NCBI GenBank assembly: GCA_050908895.1
Contig: CP171222.1
Span: forward strand, 186,001 to 250,000
Direction: 5' to 3'
Source: S5-A14a sp050908895
GTDB taxonomy: Bacteria > Bacillota > Clostridia > Peptostreptococcales > Anaerovoracaceae
DNA length: 64,000 bases
Shown here: positions 22,523 to 31,097 of the stretch, piece after piece
How positions within the stretch are numbered: position 1 is the stretch's first letter
How the letters are laid out: the number at the start of each line of letters is the position of its first letter
Made by a program: the position numbers and the translations under genes
The notes under the pieces: generated by a model
Seen by the model: only the letters and a program-made list of their open reading frames with translations
Database searches by the model: none
Told to the model about the DNA's origin: nothing

Positions 22523-22572
22523 ACTGACTCTTAATCAGGGTGTCCAGGGTTCGAACCCCTGTGGGTGTACCA
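22523..22572 (+). other. attR: duplicated 3' half of tRNA-Lys(CUU)
   Basis: The sequence from the anticodon arm on (loop CTCTTAA, anticodon CTT), variable loop, T arm (CAGGG-TTCGAAC-CCCTG), acceptor 3' strand and encoded CCA (22570-22572) is present, but no 5' half of the tRNA precedes it; the integrase gene ends there instead. This is the right attachment site left by integration into tRNA-Lys. The complete gene should be at the left end of the prophage, outside the window. Confidence 0.85.
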
Positions 22573-22578
22573 TTAATC

Positions 22579-22623
22579 AAAGCCTTGAAAACACTGTAAC
22601 TTACAGTAGTTCAAGGCTTTTTT
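22579..22623 (+). terminator. terminator of the tRNA-Lys locus
   Basis: AAAGCCTTGAA (22579-22589) pairs with TTCAAGGCTTT (22610-22620) and a T run follows. This is the native host terminator of the tRNA gene, now behind attR. Confidence 0.75.
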
Positions 22624-22646
22624 AGTATCGTAAAAACCAACCACTT

Positions 22647-23234
22647 CTACTCTGATACAAACATATCGACAAGCTGTTTTGCAAACTTATTCTCATTTAT
22701 AGAAGGATTATCTAATAGAGATTGTATCATAAGGCCATCTATAAGAATAATCATAAGCATTCCCCAAAAATTTTCCTGCTGCTCTTTCGTATACTTTTTA
22801 TTCTTATTCGGTATTCTATCAAATACAAGCTTGCCTATTTCTCTACAAAATAACTCGTATCGCCCTATAAGTTTTTCTCTGATTATATCGTTTCCATTCG
22901 CAGCATCTGCTGTTAAATTAAGCCTCAAATTTCTTCCGCTGCCAATAACACCTCGCTCTATCACATATTTAATAAGCCTCGGTAACGAGGTGTTTTTGTT
23001 TTTATCACTAACCCATCTTTCTAGTTCCTCATACATGTTTGCAAGATTAGAGTCTGCTACATCGTACAAAATATCGTCCTTCGTCTTATAATAATAGTAA
23101 ACACTTCCCTTGGAAATTCCAGCCTCCGATGCAATTTTTGCGAGGGAAATATCACCAAAGGTGTTATCTTCCAGAAGTTTTGTCGCAGCAGCTAAAATTT
23201 TTTCTCTTATGTTGTCGTTGTGGGGTGCAGCCAT
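22647..23234 (-). CDS. TetR-family regulator divergent from the glycerol-3-phosphate/AGPS operon
   Basis: A 195-residue TetR-type repressor. The HTH is at about residues 8-52 (IREKILAAATKLLEDNTFGDISLAKIASEAGISKGSVYYYYKTKDDILYDV). The ligand domain is not like a known one. It is transcribed away from the flavoprotein operon, and the 265-base gap holds the operon promoter and inverted repeats, so it probably represses that operon in response to a lipid-type or other small ligand. GGAG lies just before the ATG at 23234. Confidence 0.85.
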   Translation of the reverse strand: MAAPHNDNIREKILAAATKLLEDNTFGDISLAKIASEAGISKGSVYYYYKTKDDILYDVADSNLANMYEELERWVSDKNKNTSLPRLIKYVIERGVIGSGRNLRLNLTADAANGNDIIREKLIGRYELFCREIGKLVFDRIPNKNKKYTKEQQENFWGMLMIILIDGLMIQSLLDNPSINENKFAKQLVDMFVSE

Positions 23235-23345
23235 TTTTTATCTCCTCATACTCTGACGGTAAGTAAATTACAATTTCATCTTTCACTCAGAAATAAAATT
23301 TAATTTTAAAATGTCTATTTCTCAAATTTACTTAGCTTCTAATCC

Positions 23346-23374
23346 TTGACCTTATTATATTAAAGTTGTAGAAT
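23346..23374 (+). promoter_or_regulatory. promoter of the glycerol-3-phosphate/AGPS operon
   Basis: TTGACC (23346-23351), 17-bp spacer, TAGAAT (23369-23374), leaving a leader of about 120 bases before the first gene. Upstream an inverted repeat TAAGTAAATT (23260-23269) / AATTTACTTA (23325-23334), 55 bases apart, and GAAATA/TATTTC within it are possible regulator sites; these are weak. Confidence 0.6.
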
Positions 23375-23499
23375 GATAGCAAGAGTAAGCCAGGTGGCTA
23401 ACTAAAAATAATTTTACCTGTAAAGTAGTTGCTAATTACCAACATTTTATAATTTTTTTTAATAGGTTCGAAGAAAAATCGTAAATCAAGGAGATAGTC

Positions 23500-25266
23500 T
23501 TGAAGAGATATTTGAGAAAAAAGCAACATTTGCTAGACGAAATTTTAAAGTCCGATATTAAGATTAGCCTTGAAGATGACATTATCAGGCTTGTTGGAAC
23601 GTGTAGCTCATGGGATGACAAGGTAAAGGCCGGCTTTCTTGTAGCTAAATCAGGAAGCAGGATTCACGTTGTAAACGATATAAAAGTTAGTGATTTTGAA
23701 AAAGAAAATATAAATAAACCGGTAATTCAAGATAATTTTCTTGAGGCTGAATCTCCGGACGTTCTCATAATAGGTGGAGGCGTTGTTGGTTGTTCCATTG
23801 CAAGAGAACTCACAAAAAATAAGCTGGATATTCTTCTTGTAGAGAAGGAATACGATGTTGCCACTCAAGCATCTTCAAGAAGCGATGGGATGATTCATCC
23901 CGGAATTGACATTAAACCGGGGCTCTTAAAGAAAAAATATAACAACCATGGCAACGCTTTGTACGATCAACTTACAAAAGACCTTGAGGTAGACTTTGAA
24001 AGAACCGGTCAATACCTGTGTTTTGAGAGCTTGAAACACTTACCTCTTATGACTGCAAGTATTTCATACTTCAATCGGACAGTTGCCGGCAAAACTCATT
24101 TAGTCATGGGAGATGAACTTAGAAAACTCGAGCCAGGTATAAGTGACCGAGTCAAATTCGCCTTATATTTCGATGGAACTGCAATAGTTTGTCCTTTTAA
24201 TATCGCTATTGCCCTTGCAGAAAATGCCATTGAAAATGGTGCTAAGATTAGCTTAAATACAATAGTCCAATCAATGGAAATTGAGGAGTACACTGGTAGT
24301 GAAAGTCAAGGTAATAACTCGAACAACGGTATAAGAAAAATAATTAAGTCTGTTACAACCAATCGGGGAACAATTTATCCAAAAGTTGTAATTAATGCTG
24401 CCGGCGTTTTTGCAGACAACATTGCCGAAATGGCAGGAGACAGATTTTACTCTATCCATCCAAGAAAAGGCACCAGTTTAATATTAGATAAAAAATCAAA
24501 ATCAAATATAAATACAATCTATTCCCTTATGAGAGGGCACGCAAAGAGGGCACAATCAAAAGGCGGCGGAATGGTTACCACTGTTCACGGAAACGTTCTT
24601 GTAGGACCCGATGCATTTGAAACTCACCTAAAGGAAGATTACACAACAGAAGCAGAAAATATTCATAACATAATAGACAAGCATAAGCAAGTTGCCCCAT
24701 GGTTGAATCACAAAAACGTAATTGCATATTTCTCCGGTATAAGAGCTGCTACCTACGAAGAAGATTTCATAGTTGAAGAAGGCAGAAAAACGGCAAACCT
24801 CATACACATAGCCGGAATTCAATCTCCCGGACTAACTGCAGCTCCTGCTCTTGGTCTTGCAGCCGAAAAAATGGCAATTGAAATTTTATCGAAAAACCAA
24901 CTAGTTGAAAAAAATAAAGATTTTAACCCAAGACGAAAAGCAATTGTCACGGTTTCTCAGTTAACTCTGGAAGAAAGAAAAAAATTAATAGAAAATAACC
25001 CTGATTACGGCAAAATTATTTGTAGATGTGAAGAAGTCAGCAAGGGAGAAATCCTTGATGCAATGAGAAGACCTCTTCCCTGCCATACCCTCGATGGAAT
25101 AAAGCGACGTGTCAGGCCTACTGCGGGCAGATGCCAAGGTGGATTTTGCGGACCACTTATCACAAAATTAATTTCAGAAGAATCAAAAATTCCAATGGAA
25201 GAGGTCTGCAAAGGTTATCCAAAGAGCAATATTTTGTTCGGTGAGAAAGGCGGTGTTCATGAATAA
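23500..25266 (+). CDS. glycerol-3-phosphate dehydrogenase-like FAD oxidoreductase (GlpA/GlpO type)
   Basis: A 588-residue flavoprotein with TTG start (AAGGAG 6 bases before). Residues 1-65 resemble a BON domain (HLLDEILKSDIKISLEDDIIRLVGTC). The DAO-type FAD domain follows with GGGVVGCSIARELT (about 90-105), VEKEYDVATQASSRSDGM and a catalytic core. The C-terminus is a BFD-like [2Fe-2S] domain with ICRCEEV and GRCQGGFC. It would oxidise G3P to dihydroxyacetone phosphate and pass electrons on through the iron-sulphur domain. The following genes overlap or follow closely. Confidence 0.85.
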   Translation: MKRYLRKKQHLLDEILKSDIKISLEDDIIRLVGTCSSWDDKVKAGFLVAKSGSRIHVVNDIKVSDFEKENINKPVIQDNFLEAESPDVLIIGGGVVGCSIARELTKNKLDILLVEKEYDVATQASSRSDGMIHPGIDIKPGLLKKKYNNHGNALYDQLTKDLEVDFERTGQYLCFESLKHLPLMTASISYFNRTVAGKTHLVMGDELRKLEPGISDRVKFALYFDGTAIVCPFNIAIALAENAIENGAKISLNTIVQSMEIEEYTGSESQGNNSNNGIRKIIKSVTTNRGTIYPKVVINAAGVFADNIAEMAGDRFYSIHPRKGTSLILDKKSKSNINTIYSLMRGHAKRAQSKGGGMVTTVHGNVLVGPDAFETHLKEDYTTEAENIHNIIDKHKQVAPWLNHKNVIAYFSGIRAATYEEDFIVEEGRKTANLIHIAGIQSPGLTAAPALGLAAEKMAIEILSKNQLVEKNKDFNPRRKAIVTVSQLTLEERKKLIENNPDYGKIICRCEEVSKGEILDAMRRPLPCHTLDGIKRRVRPTAGRCQGGFCGPLITKLISEESKIPMEEVCKGYPKSNILFGEKGGVHE

Positions 25267-26668
25267 ATACGATGTTATCGTCATCGGTGGAGGACCTGCA
25301 GGTCTTGCTGCCGCTGCAAGTGCTGCGCGCCAAGGTGCAAAAACCATTATTGTAGAAAGAGAACCCCGCCTGGGAGGCATTTTGAAGCAGTGTATTCACG
25401 ATGGCTTTGGGCTTGTTAAGTTCGGGGAAAAACTTTCCGGTTGTGAATATGCAACCAGAGAGATTCACGCTCTTGATAACATGGAAATTGACGTCAGAAC
25501 TCTAACTTTTGTAACTAAAATTGAAAATCTGAAAAATATCTCTCAGTACTCAAATGTCCATAATACATGTAATGCCCCTCCGAATGAAGAGACCGAACAC
25601 CCGGCTTCCTTTCAGGATTGGCATAAATCCAAAAATCACGAATATAAATTTAAAATCGATTTGGTCTGCGAAAACGGCATAGAAGCAATCCTTGCGAAGA
25701 CAATTGTCCTAGCAACAGGTTGCAGGGAACGAACGGCAAAACAAATTGAAATTCATGGGACACGCCCTGCCGGAGTAATTACGGCCGGCTCTGCGCAATA
25801 TTACCTTAATATTTTAGGGCAGCTGCCCGGTAAAAATTGTGTGATTCTTGGCTCTGGAGATATCGGTCTAATAATGGCAAGACGACTTACCCTTGAGGGT
25901 GCTAAAGTTCTTGGAGTTTACGAAGCCAAGCCATCTCCCGGCGGACTTAGAAGAAATATTTATCAATGTCTTAAGGATTTTGACATTCCACTTCATTTAT
26001 CCACAACCATTTCCCATGTTCATGGAAAACATCGAGTGGAAGGCGTGACTCTCGTAAAAGTTGACAACCAAATGAAGCCTATTCCTGATACGACAAAATA
26101 CCTGCCCTGCGATACACTAATTTTATCTGTAGGATTAATTCCCGAAAATGAACTTGCAGAGGTGTTAGGCGTCGAAATGAGTGGCTTTTCAAAAGGACCT
26201 ATCTGTGATGAAAAATATATGACAAATGTTTCCGGAGTTTTTTCTTGTGGCAACGCACTTCATGTAAATGATCTTGCTGACTACGTGTCTGAAAGTGGAG
26301 ATGTAGCCGGCAAAAATGCAGCTATTTATGCTAATTCTTCTGCTAGTTTAGATGTTGCAAGGATAAACAAAAACGCTCCAAACGAAAACAATCAAAATCG
26401 AAACTATCGAGAAATTAAAATTTCAAAAGACTTTCTCTATGCAGTTCCCCATAGGCTTACAAACTCAGCTAAGGAATTCACCCTTTTTTTTAGAAGCAAG
26501 AAGGAACTAGGTAAAACAAAATTAGTTTGTAAAGCTGGCAATAGTATTTTGTTCGAAAAATCATTTCCGAGTTTACGACCTCCAGAAATAGAGAGGGTCC
26601 TAATAAGGCTTGATGAAAATGCCAGTGATATTCTTAAAAACTCAAACATAACTCTAGAGCTTATATAA
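25259..26668 (+). CDS. FAD/NAD(P)-dependent oxidoreductase, partner of the GlpA-like subunit
   Basis: A 469-residue flavoprotein with a first FAD motif VIGGGPAGLAAAAS (about 9-22), ATGCRERT in the middle and a second dinucleotide motif VILGSGDIGLIMARRL (about 200). The C-terminal ~80 residues form an extra domain. It resembles thioredoxin reductase or GlpB-like proteins that always accompany GlpA-type dehydrogenases in Clostridia and probably carry electrons from the flavin to NAD or another acceptor. ATG 25259 overlaps the upstream stop by 8 bases; GAGAAAGG ribosome site. Confidence 0.85.
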   Translation: MNKYDVIVIGGGPAGLAAAASAARQGAKTIIVEREPRLGGILKQCIHDGFGLVKFGEKLSGCEYATREIHALDNMEIDVRTLTFVTKIENLKNISQYSNVHNTCNAPPNEETEHPASFQDWHKSKNHEYKFKIDLVCENGIEAILAKTIVLATGCRERTAKQIEIHGTRPAGVITAGSAQYYLNILGQLPGKNCVILGSGDIGLIMARRLTLEGAKVLGVYEAKPSPGGLRRNIYQCLKDFDIPLHLSTTISHVHGKHRVEGVTLVKVDNQMKPIPDTTKYLPCDTLILSVGLIPENELAEVLGVEMSGFSKGPICDEKYMTNVSGVFSCGNALHVNDLADYVSESGDVAGKNAAIYANSSASLDVARINKNAPNENNQNRNYREIKISKDFLYAVPHRLTNSAKEFTLFFRSKKELGKTKLVCKAGNSILFEKSFPSLRPPEIERVLIRLDENASDILKNSNITLELI

Positions 26669-26690
26669 GCATAGATCAGAGGTGGAAATA

Positions 26691-27047
26691 ATGGAAAGGA
26701 AAAATATTATTTGTATTGTTTGCCCGAAAGGCTGTGAGATTCAGGCTCTCAAGGAAGACGACGGGAAAATCTCCGTTACCGGTAACTCATGCATACGAGG
26801 AGCAAACTTTGCTGAAGCTGAAATGATTATGCCTACCAGATCTCTAACCACGACAATACCAACAGTTTTCAAAGAAATGCCTTATTTACCTGTGAGAACA
26901 AAGTTCGAAATTCCCAAGGAAGATATATGGAGAGTGATTGCAATTCTTAGAAAATTCAAACTTGAAACACCGGTCAAATGCGGAGATGTAGTGATTCCCA
27001 ATATAGCTATGACAGGTTGTGATATAATAGCTACAAGTGACATTTAA
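26691..27047 (+). CDS. DUF1667 protein of the G3P dehydrogenase complex
   Basis: A 118-residue protein with the Cys pattern CIVCPKGC (about residues 6-13), CIRG (about 34) and C at 97 and 110, fitting the DUF1667 family, which I know as the third member of anaerobic GlpA-like operons. It likely binds an iron-sulphur cluster and supports electron transfer. ATG 26691, with GAGGTGG before it, is preferred to the in-frame GTG 3 codons upstream. Confidence 0.85.
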   Translation: MERKNIICIVCPKGCEIQALKEDDGKISVTGNSCIRGANFAEAEMIMPTRSLTTTIPTVFKEMPYLPVRTKFEIPKEDIWRVIAILRKFKLETPVKCGDVVIPNIAMTGCDIIATSDI

Positions 27048-27070
27048 AATTATGAAAGGTTGGAAATAGA

Positions 27071-28813
27071 ATGGCTCACCCATACAAAGACTTTGAACCT
27101 AAATGGTTTAATGAAGAATTTTCAAAAAAATCATATCGCTCCATTTTCAAGTGGGGTGACCCAAAACAAATAAAGGCTCCTAGAGAGTCCTTATACAAGA
27201 TGATGAAAGATATTTTTCACGTTACAGATGAAGATTTTAAAGAATATCGTGAGAACCTAGGTCTTGATGAGGTTAAATTTGATATTCCAATTAAACTTAC
27301 CGATACTCAAATTGCTAGATTTAAAGAAATTTGCGGAAGTGAATTTGTAAGAACCGATGATTATGCAAGGCTCTCTGTTGCTTATGGAAAAACCATGTAT
27401 GACATTCTAAGGCTTCGCAACAAAATTGTAGAAAATATTCCGGATGCAGTAATCTATCCCGACTCCAAAGCCCAGATTGAGCAGATAGTTGAATTCTGTC
27501 AGGAGGAAAAAATCCCTGTTTATGTATACGGTGGAGGTTCATCCGTTACTCGTGGTGTTGAATGTATGAAAGGCGGGGTTTCCCTTGACATGAGACTTAG
27601 GTTTAACAAAGTAATAGGCTTCAACGAAATTGATCAAACTATTACTGTGGAAGCCGGCATGAGCGGGCCAAAACTGGAAGAAATTTTAAATAATGCAAAG
27701 AAAGAATTCGGTGCAAAACGAGCCTATACCTGTGGGCATTTTCCTCAGAGCTTTGAATATTCATCTGTTGGAGGTTGGGTAGTTACAAGAGGTGCCGGAC
27801 AAAACTCCACATACTATGGCTGTATTTCAGATATAGTAATATCTCAAGAATATGCCACCCCTATGGGTAATATAAAGTCTGATACTTACCCTAGAAAAGC
27901 CTGCGGTCCTGATCTTAATCAAATAATGATGGGAAGCGAAGGAGCCTTCGGAGTTTTAACCCATGTAACCTTAAAAGTCTTTCGTCACATGCCTGAGACC
28001 ATCAAAAGATATTCTTTTATGTTTAAAGATTGGGAAACTGCTCAAGCTGCCGCGAGAGAAATCATGCAAAGTGAAGCCGGATATCCATCAGTCTTCAGAC
28101 TTTCCGATCCTGAAGAAACAAGTATCATGCTTCACTTATATGGAGTTATGGACACACCTCTAAAATATCTATTCAAGATGAAAGGCATGGAAGTCGGAAA
28201 AATGTGCCTATTCCTGGGATTTACCAATGGAGAGATGGGATTCTCTAAGAATCTTGCAAAACACACAAAAAAAGTCGCAAGAAAATTTGGTGGACTTTAT
28301 CTAACAGGAAAGGTTGTTGAGGGCTGGGAAAAAGGTCGATTTAATGATCCGTATATGAGAGACACCATGCAGGACTTCGGTATTGTAACCGATACAATGG
28401 AATGTACAGTAAATTGGAGCAATATGAGCAAGGTTCATGCAGAAGTCAGAAAGTTTTGCAAATCAAGACCTGACACGATTTGCATGACTCACATGTCCCA
28501 CGTTTACCCTCAAGGTGCCAACCTGTACTGGATATTCATTTCCAAATTTAAAGACCCTGAAGATTTCAAAAGATATCACGCCGGTATTTTAGACTCTATA
28601 CAAAAGAGCGGGGCTTCAATGAGCCATCACCATGGTATTGGCAAAATGTTTGCTCCGTGGCTTGAAGGGTTCCTTGGCAAAAATGAATATTACATTATCA
28701 AAGCTTTAAAAAACCACTTTGATCCTAATAATATTATGAATCCCGGTGGGACTTTAGGTCTTGACCTAAGCAATGATCAAAAGATTCCAATAGATCAACC
28801 CATGAGGTTTTAA
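27071..28813 (+). CDS. alkyl-dihydroxyacetonephosphate synthase-like FAD-binding protein (AGPS family)
   Basis: A 580-residue VAO-type flavoprotein. The FAD-binding PP loop is at YVYGGGSSVTRG (about 160-172), with GSEGAFGVLT (about 303-312) and the FAD-oxidase C-terminal end DPNNIMNPGG. The AGPS hallmark is SHHHGIGKMF with three His (about 517-526). AGPS exchanges the acyl of acyl-DHAP for a fatty alcohol, the step that forms ether lipids. Here it is the last gene of an operon with a G3P-to-DHAP dehydrogenase. Substrate in this organism is unproven. Confidence 0.85.
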   Translation: MAHPYKDFEPKWFNEEFSKKSYRSIFKWGDPKQIKAPRESLYKMMKDIFHVTDEDFKEYRENLGLDEVKFDIPIKLTDTQIARFKEICGSEFVRTDDYARLSVAYGKTMYDILRLRNKIVENIPDAVIYPDSKAQIEQIVEFCQEEKIPVYVYGGGSSVTRGVECMKGGVSLDMRLRFNKVIGFNEIDQTITVEAGMSGPKLEEILNNAKKEFGAKRAYTCGHFPQSFEYSSVGGWVVTRGAGQNSTYYGCISDIVISQEYATPMGNIKSDTYPRKACGPDLNQIMMGSEGAFGVLTHVTLKVFRHMPETIKRYSFMFKDWETAQAAAREIMQSEAGYPSVFRLSDPEETSIMLHLYGVMDTPLKYLFKMKGMEVGKMCLFLGFTNGEMGFSKNLAKHTKKVARKFGGLYLTGKVVEGWEKGRFNDPYMRDTMQDFGIVTDTMECTVNWSNMSKVHAEVRKFCKSRPDTICMTHMSHVYPQGANLYWIFISKFKDPEDFKRYHAGILDSIQKSGASMSHHHGIGKMFAPWLEGFLGKNEYYIIKALKNHFDPNNIMNPGGTLGLDLSNDQKIPIDQPMRF

Positions 28814-28841
28814 TAATCCTGGATTATAATTTAATTGAAAG

Positions 28842-28868
28842 AGAGTGTGAGATTTCATCTCACACTCT
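28842..28868 (+). terminator. hairpin after the AGPS-like gene
   Basis: AGAGTGTGAGAT and its exact complement, 3-base loop. Strong stem but only a poor T run; probably ends the operon. The space to 29070 shows no complete gene; a short frame ending at 29061 (…KVIGKYRNMDL) looks like the tail of a lost gene. Confidence 0.5.
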
Positions 28869-29070
28869 TAGCTTAAAGCAAGTCTCATTATCATGGCTCT
28901 CTACATACACTTTTATTCCCATAGTTTCGAACCTCTATGATTTTTGTCTTGATACCGTATAACTTTTTTCCGTAACTAAACTTGAAATGCTGGAAGCCAT
29001 AAAGACCGTAAAGTTAAACGAAAGTAAGGTCATCGGCAAATACCGTAATATGGATTTATAGGAGTGAAAA

Positions 29071-29289
29071 ATGAAATTTAACTACAACGGACTTTGGAAA
29101 GCTCTAATAGACAACAATATGAAGAAAAAAGACCTGATTGACAAAACAGGCGTATCGCCTACTACCATATCAAAAATGGTTAGAGGAGATGCCGTATCGC
29201 TCACAATTATCGGTAAAATTTGTGAGGAGCTTGGAACTGACATTGGCGATTTGATTTGTATTGAAAAAATTGTTAAGGAAGATAAATAA
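29071..29289 (+). CDS. small HTH regulator of a decayed methylase locus
   Basis: A 72-residue XRE-type protein: LWKALIDNNMKKKDLIDKTGVSPTTISKMVRGDAVSLTIIGKICEELGTDIGDLI (about 7-61). Start behind AGGAG. I recall this HTH type as the usual partner of a downstream N-6 DNA methylase; here the next gene is only a fragment of such a methylase, so the pair is likely a decayed restriction or modification locus. Confidence 0.75.
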   Translation: MKFNYNGLWKALIDNNMKKKDLIDKTGVSPTTISKMVRGDAVSLTIIGKICEELGTDIGDLICIEKIVKEDK

Positions 29290-29538
29290 ATGACATTTAC
29301 GATAGATGTAGACGAGGGAAAGTGGAGCAAAGATATTCTCCAAATTCTTCTTGTTGACAGAACAACGAATAGAAATATCATCTGGGGAACAGATGACTAT
29401 GAAATATTGGGAAAAGAGTATAATTCACACTACCCTATTCTATTTGAGCTGATAACCGGCAAAAATTCAGGAGTGATCCAGCCGAGAATATTAAAAACTA
29501 AAGAAAGCCAAGGCAATATCCTCCTTACTTACTCATAA
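29290..29538 (+). pseudogene. truncated N-terminus of a DNA methylase-like protein
   Basis: The 82-residue product (MTFTIDVDEGKWSKDILQILLVDRTTNRNIIWGTDDYEILG... to ...IQPRILKTKESQGNILLTYS) looks like the beginning of N-6 DNA methylases with an HTH partner, ending where the full protein would go on to its methylase core (KTQENQ-type segment). It starts directly after the HTH stop codon. No methylase motifs follow. I call it a truncated gene; a short stand-alone protein is possible. Confidence 0.55.
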
Positions 29539-29550
29539 AATTTTGCGTAA

Positions 29551-29579
29551 TTGATTTTGCTATTCGTTGCTGTTAGAAT
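29551..29579 (+). promoter_or_regulatory. promoter of the LysE-type gene
   Basis: TTGATT (29551-29556), 17-bp spacer, TAGAAT (29574-29579), about 95 bases before the ATG at 29675. Confidence 0.55.
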
Positions 29580-29674
29580 ATCACTGTAATAAAAATAAAG
29601 CAAGTAATAAAAAAGAACCGCATTGCTTAAATAAATTTAATTAATCTAGCTTAAGCCGGAATTTAGGAGGACAC

Positions 29675-30304
29675 ATGGCTGCTCTAATCCAAGGCCTTAT
29701 ATTAGGCTTCGTATACGTTATGCCCATCGGCACCCAAAACATTTTCATCATCAACACAGCCCTAAGACAGAGCCGGTCAAGAACTTGGCTCACCGCACTT
29801 ATTATTTTTTTATTTGATATCAGTCTTGCAATAGCATGTTTCTATGGAGTAGGCGCCCTACTTCAGACAGCAACCTGGCTAAAACTCACAGTACTTTTCC
29901 TAGGATCGCTAATTGTTATGTGGATTGGCTTCTCAATTTTTCGTGACAGAACCTCTACCGTGGACAGCAATACCAACGTGAACATTACCATATCAAAGGT
30001 AATTACAACTGCCTTCGTTGTAACATGGCTTAATCCCCAAGCTCTAATTGACGGCAGTCTCATGCTGGGAGCCTTTCACGCATCTATGCCAGGATTCTCA
30101 GGCACCCTATTTATCACAGGAGTTTGCCTTGCATCCTTCATTTGGTGGTTTGGTATGTCTACATTCATTTCCTTATTTAAAAGGAAAATTACAGATAAAG
30201 CCTTAAGAATTATAAACATAGTTTGCGGTGGCATTATAATGTTTTATGGGGCAAAATTATTTTGGGACTTCATCAAAATGCTCATTCCCCTTGCTACAAA
30301 ATAG
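29675..30304 (+). CDS. LysE-family amino-acid exporter
   Basis: A 209-residue membrane protein with about six transmembrane helices and the LysE N-terminal signature LGFVYVMPIGTQNIFIINTALRQ (residues about 9-31), with the conserved Pro-Gly-like loop. Family members export lysine, arginine or related amino acids. The ATG follows GGAGGAC. It stands alone with its own promoter; the substrate cannot be read from the sequence. Confidence 0.9.
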   Translation: MAALIQGLILGFVYVMPIGTQNIFIINTALRQSRSRTWLTALIIFLFDISLAIACFYGVGALLQTATWLKLTVLFLGSLIVMWIGFSIFRDRTSTVDSNTNVNITISKVITTAFVVTWLNPQALIDGSLMLGAFHASMPGFSGTLFITGVCLASFIWWFGMSTFISLFKRKITDKALRIINIVCGGIIMFYGAKLFWDFIKMLIPLATK

Positions 30305-30473
30305 CTTTCCAAAATAAAAATAACTTGATAATAAATTTATGCATTTTTCCATTTTTACGTTTATCGTTTTAATACTTCATCAAGTTTAAACTTAGCTGTA
30401 ATAGTGTAGAAATATCTTGTTTAAGATGAGTTGTAGATGATAAGATATCTTATAGAGACGCAGGAGGAAATTT

Positions 30474-30767
30474 ATGATAAACATTTTATTTGAGCCTGAA
30501 AGAAAAAGAGCTGCTGCATACGATGGCGCTACTAATATTGGAAAGGCAACATATTCTGAATCTGAGAATTTATGGGTTTTAGACCATACCTTTGTAAATA
30601 AAAACTATGGTGGACAAGGCATAGCAGCCGGGCTAGTTGACAAAGTTGTCGAAAATGCCAGAACAAGCAAAGTTAAGGTCTTACCTTTGTGTTCCTATGC
30701 TAAAAAGCAGTTTGATTTAAATCCTGAATATTCAGATGTTCTGGCAAAAGAAGCATGCAAAAAATAA
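30474..30767 (+). CDS. small GNAT-type N-acetyltransferase (YjdJ-like)
   Basis: A 97-residue protein of the small GNAT group: short beta strands (RKRAAAYDGATNIGKATYSES, LWVLDHTFVNKNYGGQGIAAGLVDKVVENA) with the CoA-binding GGQGIA loop (about residues 45-50) and PLCSYAKKQFD at the end. These very small acetyltransferases act on unknown amines. Upstream lie palindromes ATAAGATATCTTAT (30440-30453) and ATCTT-N4-AAGAT (30411-30425) that may bind a regulator. GGAGG precedes the ATG. Confidence 0.85.
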   Translation: MINILFEPERKRAAAYDGATNIGKATYSESENLWVLDHTFVNKNYGGQGIAAGLVDKVVENARTSKVKVLPLCSYAKKQFDLNPEYSDVLAKEACKK

Positions 30768-30867
30768 TATAAAATAATTTAAATATAGAAATGCTAACCG
30801 TTTCTTCCCATAGAATGGCTATTCCCTTATAAAACATTAACTAGTAAATATCTATAATAACTATATA

Positions 30868-30919
30868 ATCCAAGAAATAGAGCCTCTAGGAAATTTCCTA
30901 GAGGCTCTATTTCTTGGAT
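30868..30919. repeat. 52-bp perfect palindrome (possible bidirectional terminator or mobile hairpin)
   Basis: Arms of 26 bp without a loop (30868-30893 and 30894-30919). It is flanked by 12-bp direct repeats ATAACTATATAA (30857-30868 and 30929-30940). The gap between the GNAT gene (end 30767) and the HTH gene (31098) otherwise holds only AT-rich sequence and a direct repeat ATGTATC (31034-31040, 31045-31051), a possible operator. Confidence 0.7.
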
Positions 30920-31097
30920 ATACCATGGATAACTATATAAATTATATCACTATTTGTGATATTGTCAAGAAAATTTTACCATTAAATTTCACGTTTAGTC
31001 TGTTCTATTCCCGCTTAAACTCATGTAACATATATGTATCAATTATGTATCGATAATTTTTAATTTCTCTACTATTTTAATGCAACGAGGTCGACTA

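Noticed and set aside
22523..22572. Complete tRNA gene
   Set aside because: Only the 3' half is present; the 5' half and D arm are missing and integrase sequence lies there.
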